From positions 1 through 6,767 of the forward strand of contig WLNM01000059.1 in assembly GCA_009699825.1 (NCBI GenBank): a DNA stretch of 6,767 nucleotides, read 5' to 3'. Position 1 is the stretch's first letter, and each line of letters begins with the position of its first letter. Source of the DNA: Actinomycetota bacterium (GTDB lineage: Bacteria > Actinomycetota > Actinomycetes > Nanopelagicales > Nanopelagicaceae). The position numbers and the translations under genes are program-made. Below the pieces are notes generated by a model that saw nothing but the letters and a program-made list of their open reading frames with translations, was not told where the DNA came from and did not search any database. Shown one piece after another: positions 1 through 6,598 of the stretch.

Positions 1-1345
1 GCACCTCGTCTTTGATTTTCTCCATGCGGGCAAGGTCCTTGGCTTCTACATTAAGGCGAAGCAGCGGCTCAGTATTTGAGGGGCGCAGATTAAACCACCA
101 CGTATCACCTTGTACGGTCAAGCCATCTAGATCATCAATTGTTACTGACTCGAGTTGTGCGTACTTTTGCTCAACAACACCCATTGCGTGTTGCGCGTCT
201 TTAACTTTCGAATTAATTTCACCGCTAGAAAAATACCTTTGATAAGGCTTTAGCAATTTGGACAATGAAGCCTTTGAGCTTCCGAGCGCAGCAATTGCAT
301 GCAGTGCTGCCAATGCGCCCGAGTCTGCTCTCCAAAAATCTTTAAAATAAAAATGCCCTGAATGTTCTCCACCAAAAATTGCACCACTTTGTGCCATCAA
401 TGCCTTTATATATGAATGTCCGACACGAGATCGAAGGGCAACGCCACCATTTTCTTCGATTACTTCTGGTACCGAGCGAGAAGAAATTAGGTTATAGATA
501 ATTGCAGATCCTGGATGTTTTTTTAACTCACGATCTGCAATAAGGGCTGTGAGATCTGATGGATTTACCGTTTTCCCATTTTCATCAACCAAGAAGCAGC
601 GATCGGCATCGCCATCGAATGCCAAACCGATGTCGGCGCCATGTTTTTTAACTGCCTTTTGCAAATCTTTCAAATTCTTAGGATCTATGGGATTTGCTTC
701 ATGATTTGGAAAGGAACCATCAAGTTCAAAATACATGGGAATTACATCAATGTTGAGGCCTTCAAATATTGCAGGAGCCGTGTACCCAGCCATTCCATTT
801 CCTGCATCTATAACAATCTTTAGTTTTCTAATTCCCGATACATCTACAAGCGTGTGTAAATGTTTAACGTAATCTGAGAGCAAATTGCGTTGGCTCTCCT
901 TTCCAACATTTCCAAGGGAAATAGGTGATCCTGTTCGAACAAAGTTTTCAATAGTTTGCAAGCCTGATTCTCTGCCAATTGGCCTGGCACCGCTGAGGCA
1001 CAATTTGATTCCGTTGTATTGCGCCGGGTTATGGCTGGCAGTGAACATTGCACCTGGCATATTTAATTTTCCTGCCGCAAAATACAACATATCGGTCGAT
1101 GCCAGACCCATACGAATTACATCTAAACCAAGGGAAGTCACACCCGCGGAGAATGCATCTGCTAATTGTGGTGAAGATGGACGCATATCTTGGCCAATAA
1201 CAATTGTTCCTGGTTCACGTTCTTGCATTATGAATCGTGCAAATGCAGCACCAGTTGCAAAAGTAAAATCAGGTGTTAACTCAGATCCAACTAATCCGCG
1301 TATGTCATACGCTTTAAAAATATTTGGAACTTCACTCGAACCCAT
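1..1345 (-). CDS. manB: Phosphomannomutase/phosphoglucomutase, C-terminal end cut by window edge
   Basis: This enzyme of the alpha-D-phosphohexomutase family interconverts mannose-6-phosphate and mannose-1-phosphate (often glucose phosphates too) in the cytoplasm, feeding GDP-mannose and envelope glycan synthesis. The 448 codons present carry every family landmark. The N-terminal KAYDIRG is at residues 11-17. The phosphoserine loop TASHNP is at 102-107, with catalytic Ser104. The metal loop DGDADR is at 244-249, the sugar-specificity loop GEHSGH at 326-331, and the phosphate-binding RPSNTEP at 421-427. All four domains are therefore represented and only a short C-terminal tail is missing. GEHSG is the form usual in phosphomannomutase/phosphoglucomutase rather than phosphoglucosamine mutase. 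The ATG at 1345 lies 10 bases after the DUF3499 stop. There is no Shine-Dalgarno sequence in that gap, so translation probably depends on coupling to the upstream gene. The family assignment is very secure; preference for mannose over glucose rests on context. Confidence 0.95.
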   Translation of the reverse strand, partial: MGSSEVPNIFKAYDIRGLVGSELTPDFTFATGAAFARFIMQEREPGTIVIGQDMRPSSPQLADAFSAGVTSLGLDVIRMGLASTDMLYFAAGKLNMPGAMFTASHNPAQYNGIKLCLSGARPIGRESGLQTIENFVRTGSPISLGNVGKESQRNLLSDYVKHLHTLVDVSGIRKLKIVIDAGNGMAGYTAPAIFEGLNIDVIPMYFELDGSFPNHEANPIDPKNLKDLQKAVKKHGADIGLAFDGDADRCFLVDENGKTVNPSDLTALIADRELKKHPGSAIIYNLISSRSVPEVIEENGGVALRSRVGHSYIKALMAQSGAIFGGEHSGHFYFKDFWRADSGALAALHAIAALGSSKASLSKLLKPYQRYFSSGEINSKVKDAQHAMGVVEQKYAQLESVTIDDLDGLTVQGDTWWFNLRPSNTEPLLRLNVEAKDLARMEKIKDEV

Positions 1346-1355
1346 AAGGCAGAGT

Positions 1356-1727
1356 CTAGGACGGAACGGCCCGCAAGTGTCCTCGGCGACCAAGAGAAGT
1401 TGCAGCACTCGCACTGTTTAGTGGAGTTTCGCTACTTATTTCCTTAGCGCCTGCTTCGCGAACTGCATCAGCAATCGCCATTAAATCATCTTGCGTCGGA
1501 CCGTTATCATGTGGATTTATTGAAGCTCTAATTACATTCCACCCGTTAGGCACAGTAAGACGTTCTCCATGTTTTTCACATAAATCGTATGCATGGGGTT
1601 CAGAAAAAGTTGCAAGTGGACCAAGTACAGCGGTCGAATCTGCATAGTTGTACGTCAACGTCATATTTGCGGTGAGTCGACAACTGCTGCGCGAACATGC
1701 GCGGCCATAACGTGAATGCGAACTCAT
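1356..1727 (-). CDS. DUF3499 family protein, putative zinc-binding
   Basis: This small, probably cytoplasmic protein of 123 residues belongs to the actinobacterial DUF3499 family, whose function is unknown. The family signature is visible: an N-terminal ACSRSSC, then YADSTAVLGPLAT at about residues 28-40, EPHAYDLCEKH at 43-53, and a following GW. Cys11 and Cys16 with Cys50 and His53 give a C-x4-C ... C-x2-H arrangement that could bind one zinc ion. That is inferred; nothing shows metal binding directly. The C-terminal third (from about residue 70) is acidic, then serine- and alanine-rich, and looks poorly conserved. I chose the ATG at 1727 because the family normally starts just before the first cysteine pair. 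An in-frame GTG at 1733 would add two residues. Neither start has a recognisable ribosome binding site, and a strong hairpin lies just upstream. Its fixed position directly before manB is shared with other actinobacteria. Confidence 0.88.
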   Translation of the reverse strand: MSSHSRYGRACSRSSCRLTANMTLTYNYADSTAVLGPLATFSEPHAYDLCEKHGERLTVPNGWNVIRASINPHDNGPTQDDLMAIADAVREAGAKEISSETPLNSASAATSLGRRGHLRAVPS

Positions 1728-1737
1728 GTACACAAGA

Positions 1738-1756
1738 TTAGTGGGGTGCCCACTAA
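1738..1756 (-). repeat. Perfect 8-bp inverted repeat (hairpin) between DUF5719 and DUF3499 genes
   Basis: The 19 bases form a perfect palindrome with 8-bp arms (TTAGTGGG and CCCACTAA) around a 3-base loop. It occupies most of the short gap between the DUF5719 stop and the DUF3499 start. In the minus-strand transcript the stem is preceded by a T run and followed by TCTTGTG, so it lacks the trailing U tract of a standard intrinsic terminator. It may be a weak attenuator, an RNA processing or stability element, or a structure that controls DUF3499 initiation ten bases downstream. The structure is directly visible; the role is inferred. Confidence 0.6.
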
Positions 1757-1769
1757 AAACTTGGGATTA

Positions 1770-3059
1770 TCAAGGATTCAAAACGCGAATGTTTGCAGAT
1801 GGAATAGCTGATTTTGTCAGGACGCTTCCAGCAACTAGTGGAATCGATCCAAAGCCATTGACCGAATTTTGAAGGGCGGATGCATAGGTATTAGCACTGA
1901 CTCGAAGAAAGGTTAGATTCCGAGCATTTCCAGGAACTCGCCAAAAAGCGATATCGCTTCCCCGAATTGTTTTGCTCACCTTCTTTCCGCCCGCAATGCC
2001 TAATTCAATTTCAACATTGATGCTGTCGCCCACGAAGACCAGTAACGGTGACATCCCGGTCATCGCAATCGTAAATGGAGTTAGCACCGGAACCGAAGAA
2101 CTCCAGAGGAAATCTCTTCCAACATTTGCAAAGACTCCTGCGACAATTGGCTCATCTGAGTTAATTCGTACGCCGTACACAGATGACTTAACCGAAGGCG
2201 ATAGTGAAAAGTTCATCACTTGGCCTTTCTTTAAAGTAATTGCATCAAAACCAACTGGTGTGAATCGACCATCACCTGAAATTATCTCAACACTGACATT
2301 TGCATCAGCATCCCCTGGTGCCAATAGTCGAAGTTGTTGCGCTGGTGCATTCTTGATTTTTTGCTGAAGCGGAATTGCTGGAATAAAAATTTGTTTAGCC
2401 GGTGCAATGCCCGGGCTGACTAAATCTCCGCCTAGCGTGCGAAGTCCTTTTCCTCTTTCATCTACAACAAATGCATTCAAACGCCCAGATCTCGAAACAA
2501 CTCGAATCACAATCGAAGATTCGCCAGGCGCTAGTGAATCCAAGCCAACAGATTGAAACGAATTCGCTTTAATACTGAAAACTTTAGAAGTTGTAGGCGT
2601 GGTGCCACTCCAAATATAAACATCAGCTACTGATTCGCTTAAGCCGCTATTTACAAGTATTAATTTTCCACGCGAGGTGATGTCCGCGGAACCGCCAACA
2701 AACCACTGACTTGCAACAGGGTCGGAACAAATTGTTCCGCCAGCCCATGAACCTGCACGACTCTGCCAAACAATTGGTGTGATTCCCTTTGCGTCAACGA
2801 GAACTGGATCACGAGGTACTGGTATTCGCATCGCTCGGGAGTTAACAAATTTCGCAGAAGTCGAGCCAACACGATGAATTTTTGTACTACTTGAACCAAT
2901 TGAAATTTGAGATGACAAACCACTCGATGTTGCTGGGCACACTACTGCTGCATAACTTAAAGAAAATTGATCTCGAGAAATCGATCCACTTAATGAATTT
3001 GACGCCACAACAAGTGCTCCTAATGTAAGGGCAACAACTAAGTATCTTCTTACTTTCAC
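1770..3059 (-). CDS. DUF5719 family protein, membrane-anchored or secreted
   Basis: This 429-residue exported protein has no assigned biochemical function. It begins with MKVRR followed by a hydrophobic segment at about residues 6-22, a signal peptide or signal anchor, so the rest should lie outside the membrane. The body is rich in serine, valine and glycine and alternates short hydrophobic strands, as in beta-sandwich proteins. The family signature is recognisable around CSDPVASQWFVGG (111-123) and the following strand-rich stretch to about 205. The only cysteines are Cys41 and Cys111, a candidate disulfide. The start is a GTG at 3057-3059 that overlaps the transferase stop as GTGA, so translation is coupled. 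A weak purine-rich AAAGTGAG lies upstream. Tight pairing with the transferase suggests it assists that enzyme or the polymer it makes. That is an inference from context only. Confidence 0.85.
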   Translation of the reverse strand: MKVRRYLVVALTLGALVVASNSLSGSISRDQFSLSYAAVVCPATSSGLSSQISIGSSSTKIHRVGSTSAKFVNSRAMRIPVPRDPVLVDAKGITPIVWQSRAGSWAGGTICSDPVASQWFVGGSADITSRGKLILVNSGLSESVADVYIWSGTTPTTSKVFSIKANSFQSVGLDSLAPGESSIVIRVVSRSGRLNAFVVDERGKGLRTLGGDLVSPGIAPAKQIFIPAIPLQQKIKNAPAQQLRLLAPGDADANVSVEIISGDGRFTPVGFDAITLKKGQVMNFSLSPSVKSSVYGVRINSDEPIVAGVFANVGRDFLWSSSVPVLTPFTIAMTGMSPLLVFVGDSINVEIELGIAGGKKVSKTIRGSDIAFWRVPGNARNLTFLRVSANTYASALQNSVNGFGSIPLVAGSVLTKSAIPSANIRVLNP

Positions 3060-6000
3060 GTCAGCTCACTTTCTGACAACTCACGACGTTTACGTCCGGC
3101 TGGTGCTGCGAGAACGATTAACGTAACTAGGAAAATAAATTGGAGCGAAAGCATTCCACGACGAGTCGTACCATCGTGGAGAAGAGAAATTTCACCAGGC
3201 TGAACTACTGCAAATTGTGGGAGTCCATTCGCGTCTTTCGTGCGCTCTAACGTGGTTCCATTTTGGAAAATTTTCCAAGAATTACTATATGTATCTGTTA
3301 TTAGGATTGTTCCTGTTGAATTAATCTGAGTTCTAGTGCCAACACTTGTGCTTGGAATCTCGGTAACTTTGCCATTTGAATCAATAAAATTAATTCGACT
3401 ATATGCATTATTAACTTTCCATACGATTCCAGCACTTGTTGCAGAAGATCTTACGAACCCGCCAAGTCCGTCAATGGTACGAACTACTTCCTTATTTGTT
3501 GGACTCTTAGCAAATACATACTGAATTCCATATCGACCAAGAACGCGAGAGGCAGAGATTCCACTGCCATCTGCAATATCTTTAATTGCATTTGTGACTT
3601 CTCTCGATTCTTTGGGGGCAATGTCTGGTTCGCCCAGAACAACATCGTGTCCCCGAGCAATGAAATATTGCAAGGAGTTATCGTTATTACTCTTTACTTG
3701 CCGAAGAACAATTGTCTTTATTCCATCATCTATTCCAAGAAATGCCGGTAAAACCTTTGTATCCGTAGTCCGAGTCGGGGAGTTTGCACCTGCTGTCACA
3801 AGCCATGAAATTGTCGAGAGAGAATATAAAGCCGTTATGACTACAAGTAATCCAGCAAGAATATGGCGGAAGTGAAAATTTGTTACAACGAGTACTTCTC
3901 TTAGTCGATCTAAAATTAAAATTCCAGAGGCTATTGAACATATTGTGGCGATTGCAATAAAAGAACCGGTCCACGTTCGAACAGGTGAGGAATTGCCATG
4001 ACCAGAAAAAGAGAGCGAACCGATTACTACGGCAACACCAAGTGCGCCGCTTCCGAAATAAGAGATCAACCTTGCTTTGGTATTAGAAAAAAGCGCAACA
4101 AGAAGAACTAGCGAAACTGGGCTAAGTGACCACCAAGGAAGAGCGCCGGATCCACCAGGATTTGAAAGGAGCGCGAAGTTGGGACCTCCACCTGCAATGG
4201 TTAAACCTGGTTCAAGAAATAAATTCTTTGGTTCAAACAGAACTGTAAATGACCACGGAATGCTCGCAACTAAAGGAGCTATAACCAAGGTTGCACGCCG
4301 AGCCAAACGTTGATGAAAAAAACTAATATTTCCGTATTTTAGAAAATCAATAATTGAAATGATTACGGTAACGATGAGAAGAAAGATAAAAACTTGCATT
4401 GAAAAAACATAAGCAAGAGTTAATAGCAGCGAAAGTAGAAAGATTTTACGCCAGGATGTAATTTCAATGGTGAGCCAGTCTCGAATGAGTATTGCGATGT
4501 ATGGCAAAAGAATCAATGTGACGATGGTTCCGATTCGTCCTGAATTGATACTTGCAACCGCAACAGGAGAAATTGCGTAAAGGAAACTAGCCATAACTCG
4601 CAACCAATTGTGCGAAGTGATTCTCGAGAAAAGTCTATAACTTGCCAGCATGAAAATGAGTGGAGCAAAAAAGAAAAGTAGCGTGGTGAATAGATTTGCT
4701 TTGCCAAGCAAAATAGTTGAACCCAGTGCCACCACGGCAATCCATGGTGGAGCACCTTGATCGGTTCCCATTCCAATTTGATGCCATGAGTCAAAATACA
4801 TTTGCCATAAATCTCTGGCACCTTCCGGCGTTTGAACGAGTGCGCCGCCAACGAGAGATCCGTATCTCTGTCGCGACCAAATTGCAATCAAAATCAACAT
4901 CCCTAAACCCGTCAGAGCTTTTGGTTGTTTAAATATTGTCCACCATCGACCCGTTGTGGCAGGTGTCAATAAATCTTCATCTTCATTGAGTGGCTCAAGT
5001 ACTGTGCTCGATTCAGAAACAGTCGGCAACACAGTGCTTCGAATCGCATCAATAAGTCTCTCAATTGCTGCTCTTAATTGATGTCTACGGTGTGGAATAA
5101 ATTCTTTTACTGCGCGCGCTGATAGCAATCTATGGGATTTTCTAAATTTTCGTGCACTTGCAATTTCTCGAGGATGAATTATCAGAGTTGCGAGCGCTAA
5201 AAGTTCATCGCTTGCATATCCAGGAAGTTTGGCGAGTAAGTATCCAACTGCGCGTGCAACTGCTGATCCAAGTATTTGCAAAACAACCCAAGGCAACATC
5301 CACCACGATGAGTTTGCGAGCAAGACATAAGCTGCGTTTCGTCGATCAAGAAGCAGTGGTCTATGCAAAAACGCTTCCTTGACATCGGCGGAGCGCCGCT
5401 CAGATGCCGCGGCTTGGGCATGAAAACCCTTTGCATCACTGACAGCAATTACAGAGTGTCCAGCAACTCTTGCGCGCCAACCAAAATCAACATCATCTCT
5501 AAAGAGTGAGAGGTTGGGATCGAATCCACCGAGTTCCACAAATGCATCTCGGCGAACTAGAGCACCGGCAGTGCTTACTGCAAGGACGTCGTGCACACCG
5601 TCATGTTGGCCCTGGTCATATTCATGTGGTTCTAGTCCAGTCCATCGTGCACCATCTGAGGCAATACTTACACCAATTTCAAGTAAATGGGATTTGTCAC
5701 GCCAACCCAATAATTTTGGTCCAGCCATCACTGCTTGTGGTTTTTCAGCGAGGGCTTCTAGTAATTTATCGAGTGCATCTGGATGCATTGCACAGTCATC
5801 ATGCAAAATCCAAAGCCATTCATGTGCAGGTGAAGTTGGTGTTGGCAAAGTTTGAATTGCCGCCCAGATTGCATCACCAAAACCAGATTCGCGATCGAGA
5901 GAAAGCACTGGAATTTTTGCGCCCTTTACAAGCGCAACAGATGAATCAATTGATCCAGTATCTACAGCGAGCATCTGATCTACTTGTCGTTTTTGTGATG

Positions 6001-6097
6001 TCAGCGATGCGACAACTTCAGGCAACCACTTAGCACCATCATGCACAACAAGAATTGCAGTGACGTGATTCAAATCTTCTGCGGCTTTTACAGCCAT
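3056..6097 (-). CDS. Large membrane glycosyltransferase: GT2 domain fused to GT-C-like polytopic region
   Basis: The 1013-residue protein probably transfers a sugar to a cell-envelope glycan or lipid-linked acceptor. Residues 12-230 form a cytoplasmic GT2 (GT-A fold) domain: VTAILVVHDGAKWL at 12-25, VDTGS at 45-49, a DxD-like HDD at 99-101, GGFDPNLSLFRDDVDFGWR at 190-208, and His226 in the usual position after it. Hydrophobic segments at about 265-308 and a basic amphipathic linker (310-350) follow. Roughly a dozen membrane segments lie between 395 and 766. The loop with GARDLW (426-431) and TDQGAPPW (445-452) resembles the first extracytoplasmic loop of GT-C enzymes, and Asp429 or Asp436 could be catalytic (inferred). 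Residues 767-980 form an outside domain whose end, near 930-975, resembles the beta-sandwich seen in YfhO-like proteins. A last membrane helix at 983-999 precedes a basic tail. The start lies 39 bases after whiB with only a weak CAGG. That gap contains no alternative in-frame start. Donor and acceptor are not readable from sequence. Confidence 0.88.
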   Translation of the reverse strand: MAVKAAEDLNHVTAILVVHDGAKWLPEVVASLTSQKRQVDQMLAVDTGSIDSSVALVKGAKIPVLSLDRESGFGDAIWAAIQTLPTPTSPAHEWLWILHDDCAMHPDALDKLLEALAEKPQAVMAGPKLLGWRDKSHLLEIGVSIASDGARWTGLEPHEYDQGQHDGVHDVLAVSTAGALVRRDAFVELGGFDPNLSLFRDDVDFGWRARVAGHSVIAVSDAKGFHAQAAASERRSADVKEAFLHRPLLLDRRNAAYVLLANSSWWMLPWVVLQILGSAVARAVGYLLAKLPGYASDELLALATLIIHPREIASARKFRKSHRLLSARAVKEFIPHRRHQLRAAIERLIDAIRSTVLPTVSESSTVLEPLNEDEDLLTPATTGRWWTIFKQPKALTGLGMLILIAIWSRQRYGSLVGGALVQTPEGARDLWQMYFDSWHQIGMGTDQGAPPWIAVVALGSTILLGKANLFTTLLFFFAPLIFMLASYRLFSRITSHNWLRVMASFLYAISPVAVASINSGRIGTIVTLILLPYIAILIRDWLTIEITSWRKIFLLSLLLTLAYVFSMQVFIFLLIVTVIISIIDFLKYGNISFFHQRLARRATLVIAPLVASIPWSFTVLFEPKNLFLEPGLTIAGGGPNFALLSNPGGSGALPWWSLSPVSLVLLVALFSNTKARLISYFGSGALGVAVVIGSLSFSGHGNSSPVRTWTGSFIAIATICSIASGILILDRLREVLVVTNFHFRHILAGLLVVITALYSLSTISWLVTAGANSPTRTTDTKVLPAFLGIDDGIKTIVLRQVKSNNDNSLQYFIARGHDVVLGEPDIAPKESREVTNAIKDIADGSGISASRVLGRYGIQYVFAKSPTNKEVVRTIDGLGGFVRSSATSAGIVWKVNNAYSRINFIDSNGKVTEIPSTSVGTRTQINSTGTILITDTYSNSWKIFQNGTTLERTKDANGLPQFAVVQPGEISLLHDGTTRRGMLSLQFIFLVTLIVLAAPAGRKRRELSESELT

Positions 6098-6122
6098 TGC
6101 GTGAACCTGTTTTCGCTCGAGA

Positions 6123-6136
6123 TCGCGCGGCCGCGA
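6123..6136 (-). repeat. GC-rich inverted repeat directly after whiB stop
   Basis: Immediately after the whiB stop codon the transcript reads TCGCG-GCCG-CGCGA, a perfect 5-bp GC-rich stem with a 4-base loop. It stands out against the AT-leaning surroundings. No T run follows, so it is unlikely to be a full intrinsic terminator. It could protect the 3' end of a whiB message or lower read-through into the transferase gene. It may also be chance in a GC-rich patch. Confidence 0.4.
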
Positions 6137-6493
6137 TTAAGCAGGACGGCGCTTCAGACGGCGGCGTTCGCGTTCTGAAAGTCCGCCCCAAATTCCGAAT
6201 CGTTCATCATGAGCAAGTGCGTATTCCAAACATTGCGAACGCACATCGCATGAGAGACAGACTCGCTTTGCTTCACGAGTTGATCCACCTTTTTCAGGAA
6301 AGAATGCTTCTGGATCTGTTTGCGCACAAAGTGCGCGTTCTTGCCACGACAACTCAACGCTCTCACCGGAGACGAGTTGAATAATGGGACCTGAGCCAAG
6401 ATTTGGATGAGAGGAAGTATTAGAGGAAGTAGGTGCCTGCTTCTGTGAATCTTGTGGGCGGATCGGCATTTTCCGATTCTCCTTGTAATTCAT
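6137..6493 (-). CDS. whiB: WhiB-family transcription factor (WhiB / WhiB2 / WhmD type)
   Basis: This is an iron-sulfur transcription factor of actinobacteria that binds the principal sigma factor and promoter DNA. The WhiB/WhmD branch controls sporulation septation in Streptomyces and septation in mycobacteria. Of 118 residues, 1-45 are a variable, Ser/Gln/Asn-rich leader. The conserved core starts at SWQERALCAQTDPEAFFPE (49-67). Cluster ligands are Cys56, Cys79, Cys82 and Cys88 (C-x22-C-x2-C-x5-C). GIWGG at 100-104 is the sigma-contacting turn, and SERERRRLKRR (106-116) is the basic DNA-binding tail. The match to the WhiB2 branch, including EKGGSTREAKRVC, is very close. The core is complete, but the leader is longer than in Streptomyces WhiB. 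A second ATG at 6469 (codon 9) has a better ribosome site than the first, so the true protein may be 110 residues. A promoter sits about 40 bases upstream, making whiB the likely first gene of the operon. Confidence 0.96.
   Translation of the reverse strand: MNYKENRKMPIRPQDSQKQAPTSSNTSSHPNLGSGPIIQLVSGESVELSWQERALCAQTDPEAFFPEKGGSTREAKRVCLSCDVRSQCLEYALAHDERFGIWGGLSERERRRLKRRPA
6479..6484 (-). promoter_or_regulatory. Strong Shine-Dalgarno AAGGAG inside the annotated whiB start region
   Basis: AAGGAG on the minus strand lies 9 bases before the ATG at 6467-6469, which is codon 9 of the longest whiB frame. It is the best Shine-Dalgarno match seen in the window and supports initiation at the second methionine (protein beginning MPIRPQ). 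It could be coincidental coding sequence for Lys-Glu. Confidence 0.55.
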
Positions 6494-6500
6494 GGCTTCA

Positions 6501-6506
6501 TCCCTT
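6501..6506 (-). promoter_or_regulatory. Ribosome binding site candidate for the upstream whiB start
   Basis: AAGGGA sits 7 bases before the ATG at 6491-6493. Spacing is normal and the match to AGGAG is moderate, so this start is also usable. Together with the internal AAGGAG it leaves the whiB N-terminus undecided. Confidence 0.45.
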
Positions 6507-6530
6507 GTGGATGTGGCCTACTAAGAGTGA

Positions 6531-6546
6531 ATTACACGCTTGTAAT
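6531..6546. promoter_or_regulatory. Palindromic operator candidate over the whiB -10 box
   Basis: ATTACA-CGCT-TGTAAT is a perfect 6-4-6 inverted repeat. One arm is exactly the -10 hexamer of the whiB promoter, and the rest covers the adjoining spacer. A dimeric regulator bound here would block polymerase. The stem is AT-rich and no T run follows, so a terminator for the upstream gene is unlikely. The symmetry is directly seen; the binding protein is unknown and regulation is inferred. Confidence 0.5.
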
Positions 6547-6559
6547 CCCTTTAAGTCAA
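6531..6559 (-). promoter_or_regulatory. Housekeeping-type promoter for whiB
   Basis: On the minus strand TTGACT (6554-6559) is followed by a 17-base spacer and TGTAAT (6531-6536). Each hexamer differs from the consensus (TTGACA, TATAAT) at one position, and the spacing is ideal. Transcription should begin near 6523-6525, giving a leader of about 30 bases before the first whiB ATG. It is the only clear promoter seen and would drive whiB and probably the four genes downstream. Confidence 0.75.
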
Positions 6560-6598
6560 GTCCAAGGCTGGGCACATTGAGCGTGAAAGTGAGGATTT

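Noticed and set aside
885..1421. Open frame of 178 codons on the plus strand
   Set aside because: It lies antisense to the start of manB and the end of DUF3499, both unmistakable by motif. Its product shows no recognisable domain and its openness follows from the codon use of the opposite strand.
1972..2367. Open frame of 131 codons on the plus strand
   Set aside because: It is antisense to the DUF5719 coding region and resembles no family; there is no promoter or ribosome site ahead of it.
4513..4887. Second minus-strand open frame of 124 codons inside the transferase gene
   Set aside because: It is a shifted frame within a region where the main frame encodes clear membrane helices and conserved loops.
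5506..6033. Open frame of 175 codons on the plus strand
   Set aside because: It is antisense to the GT2 domain. The product is rich in His, Gln and Leu, typical of a shadow frame, with no domain.
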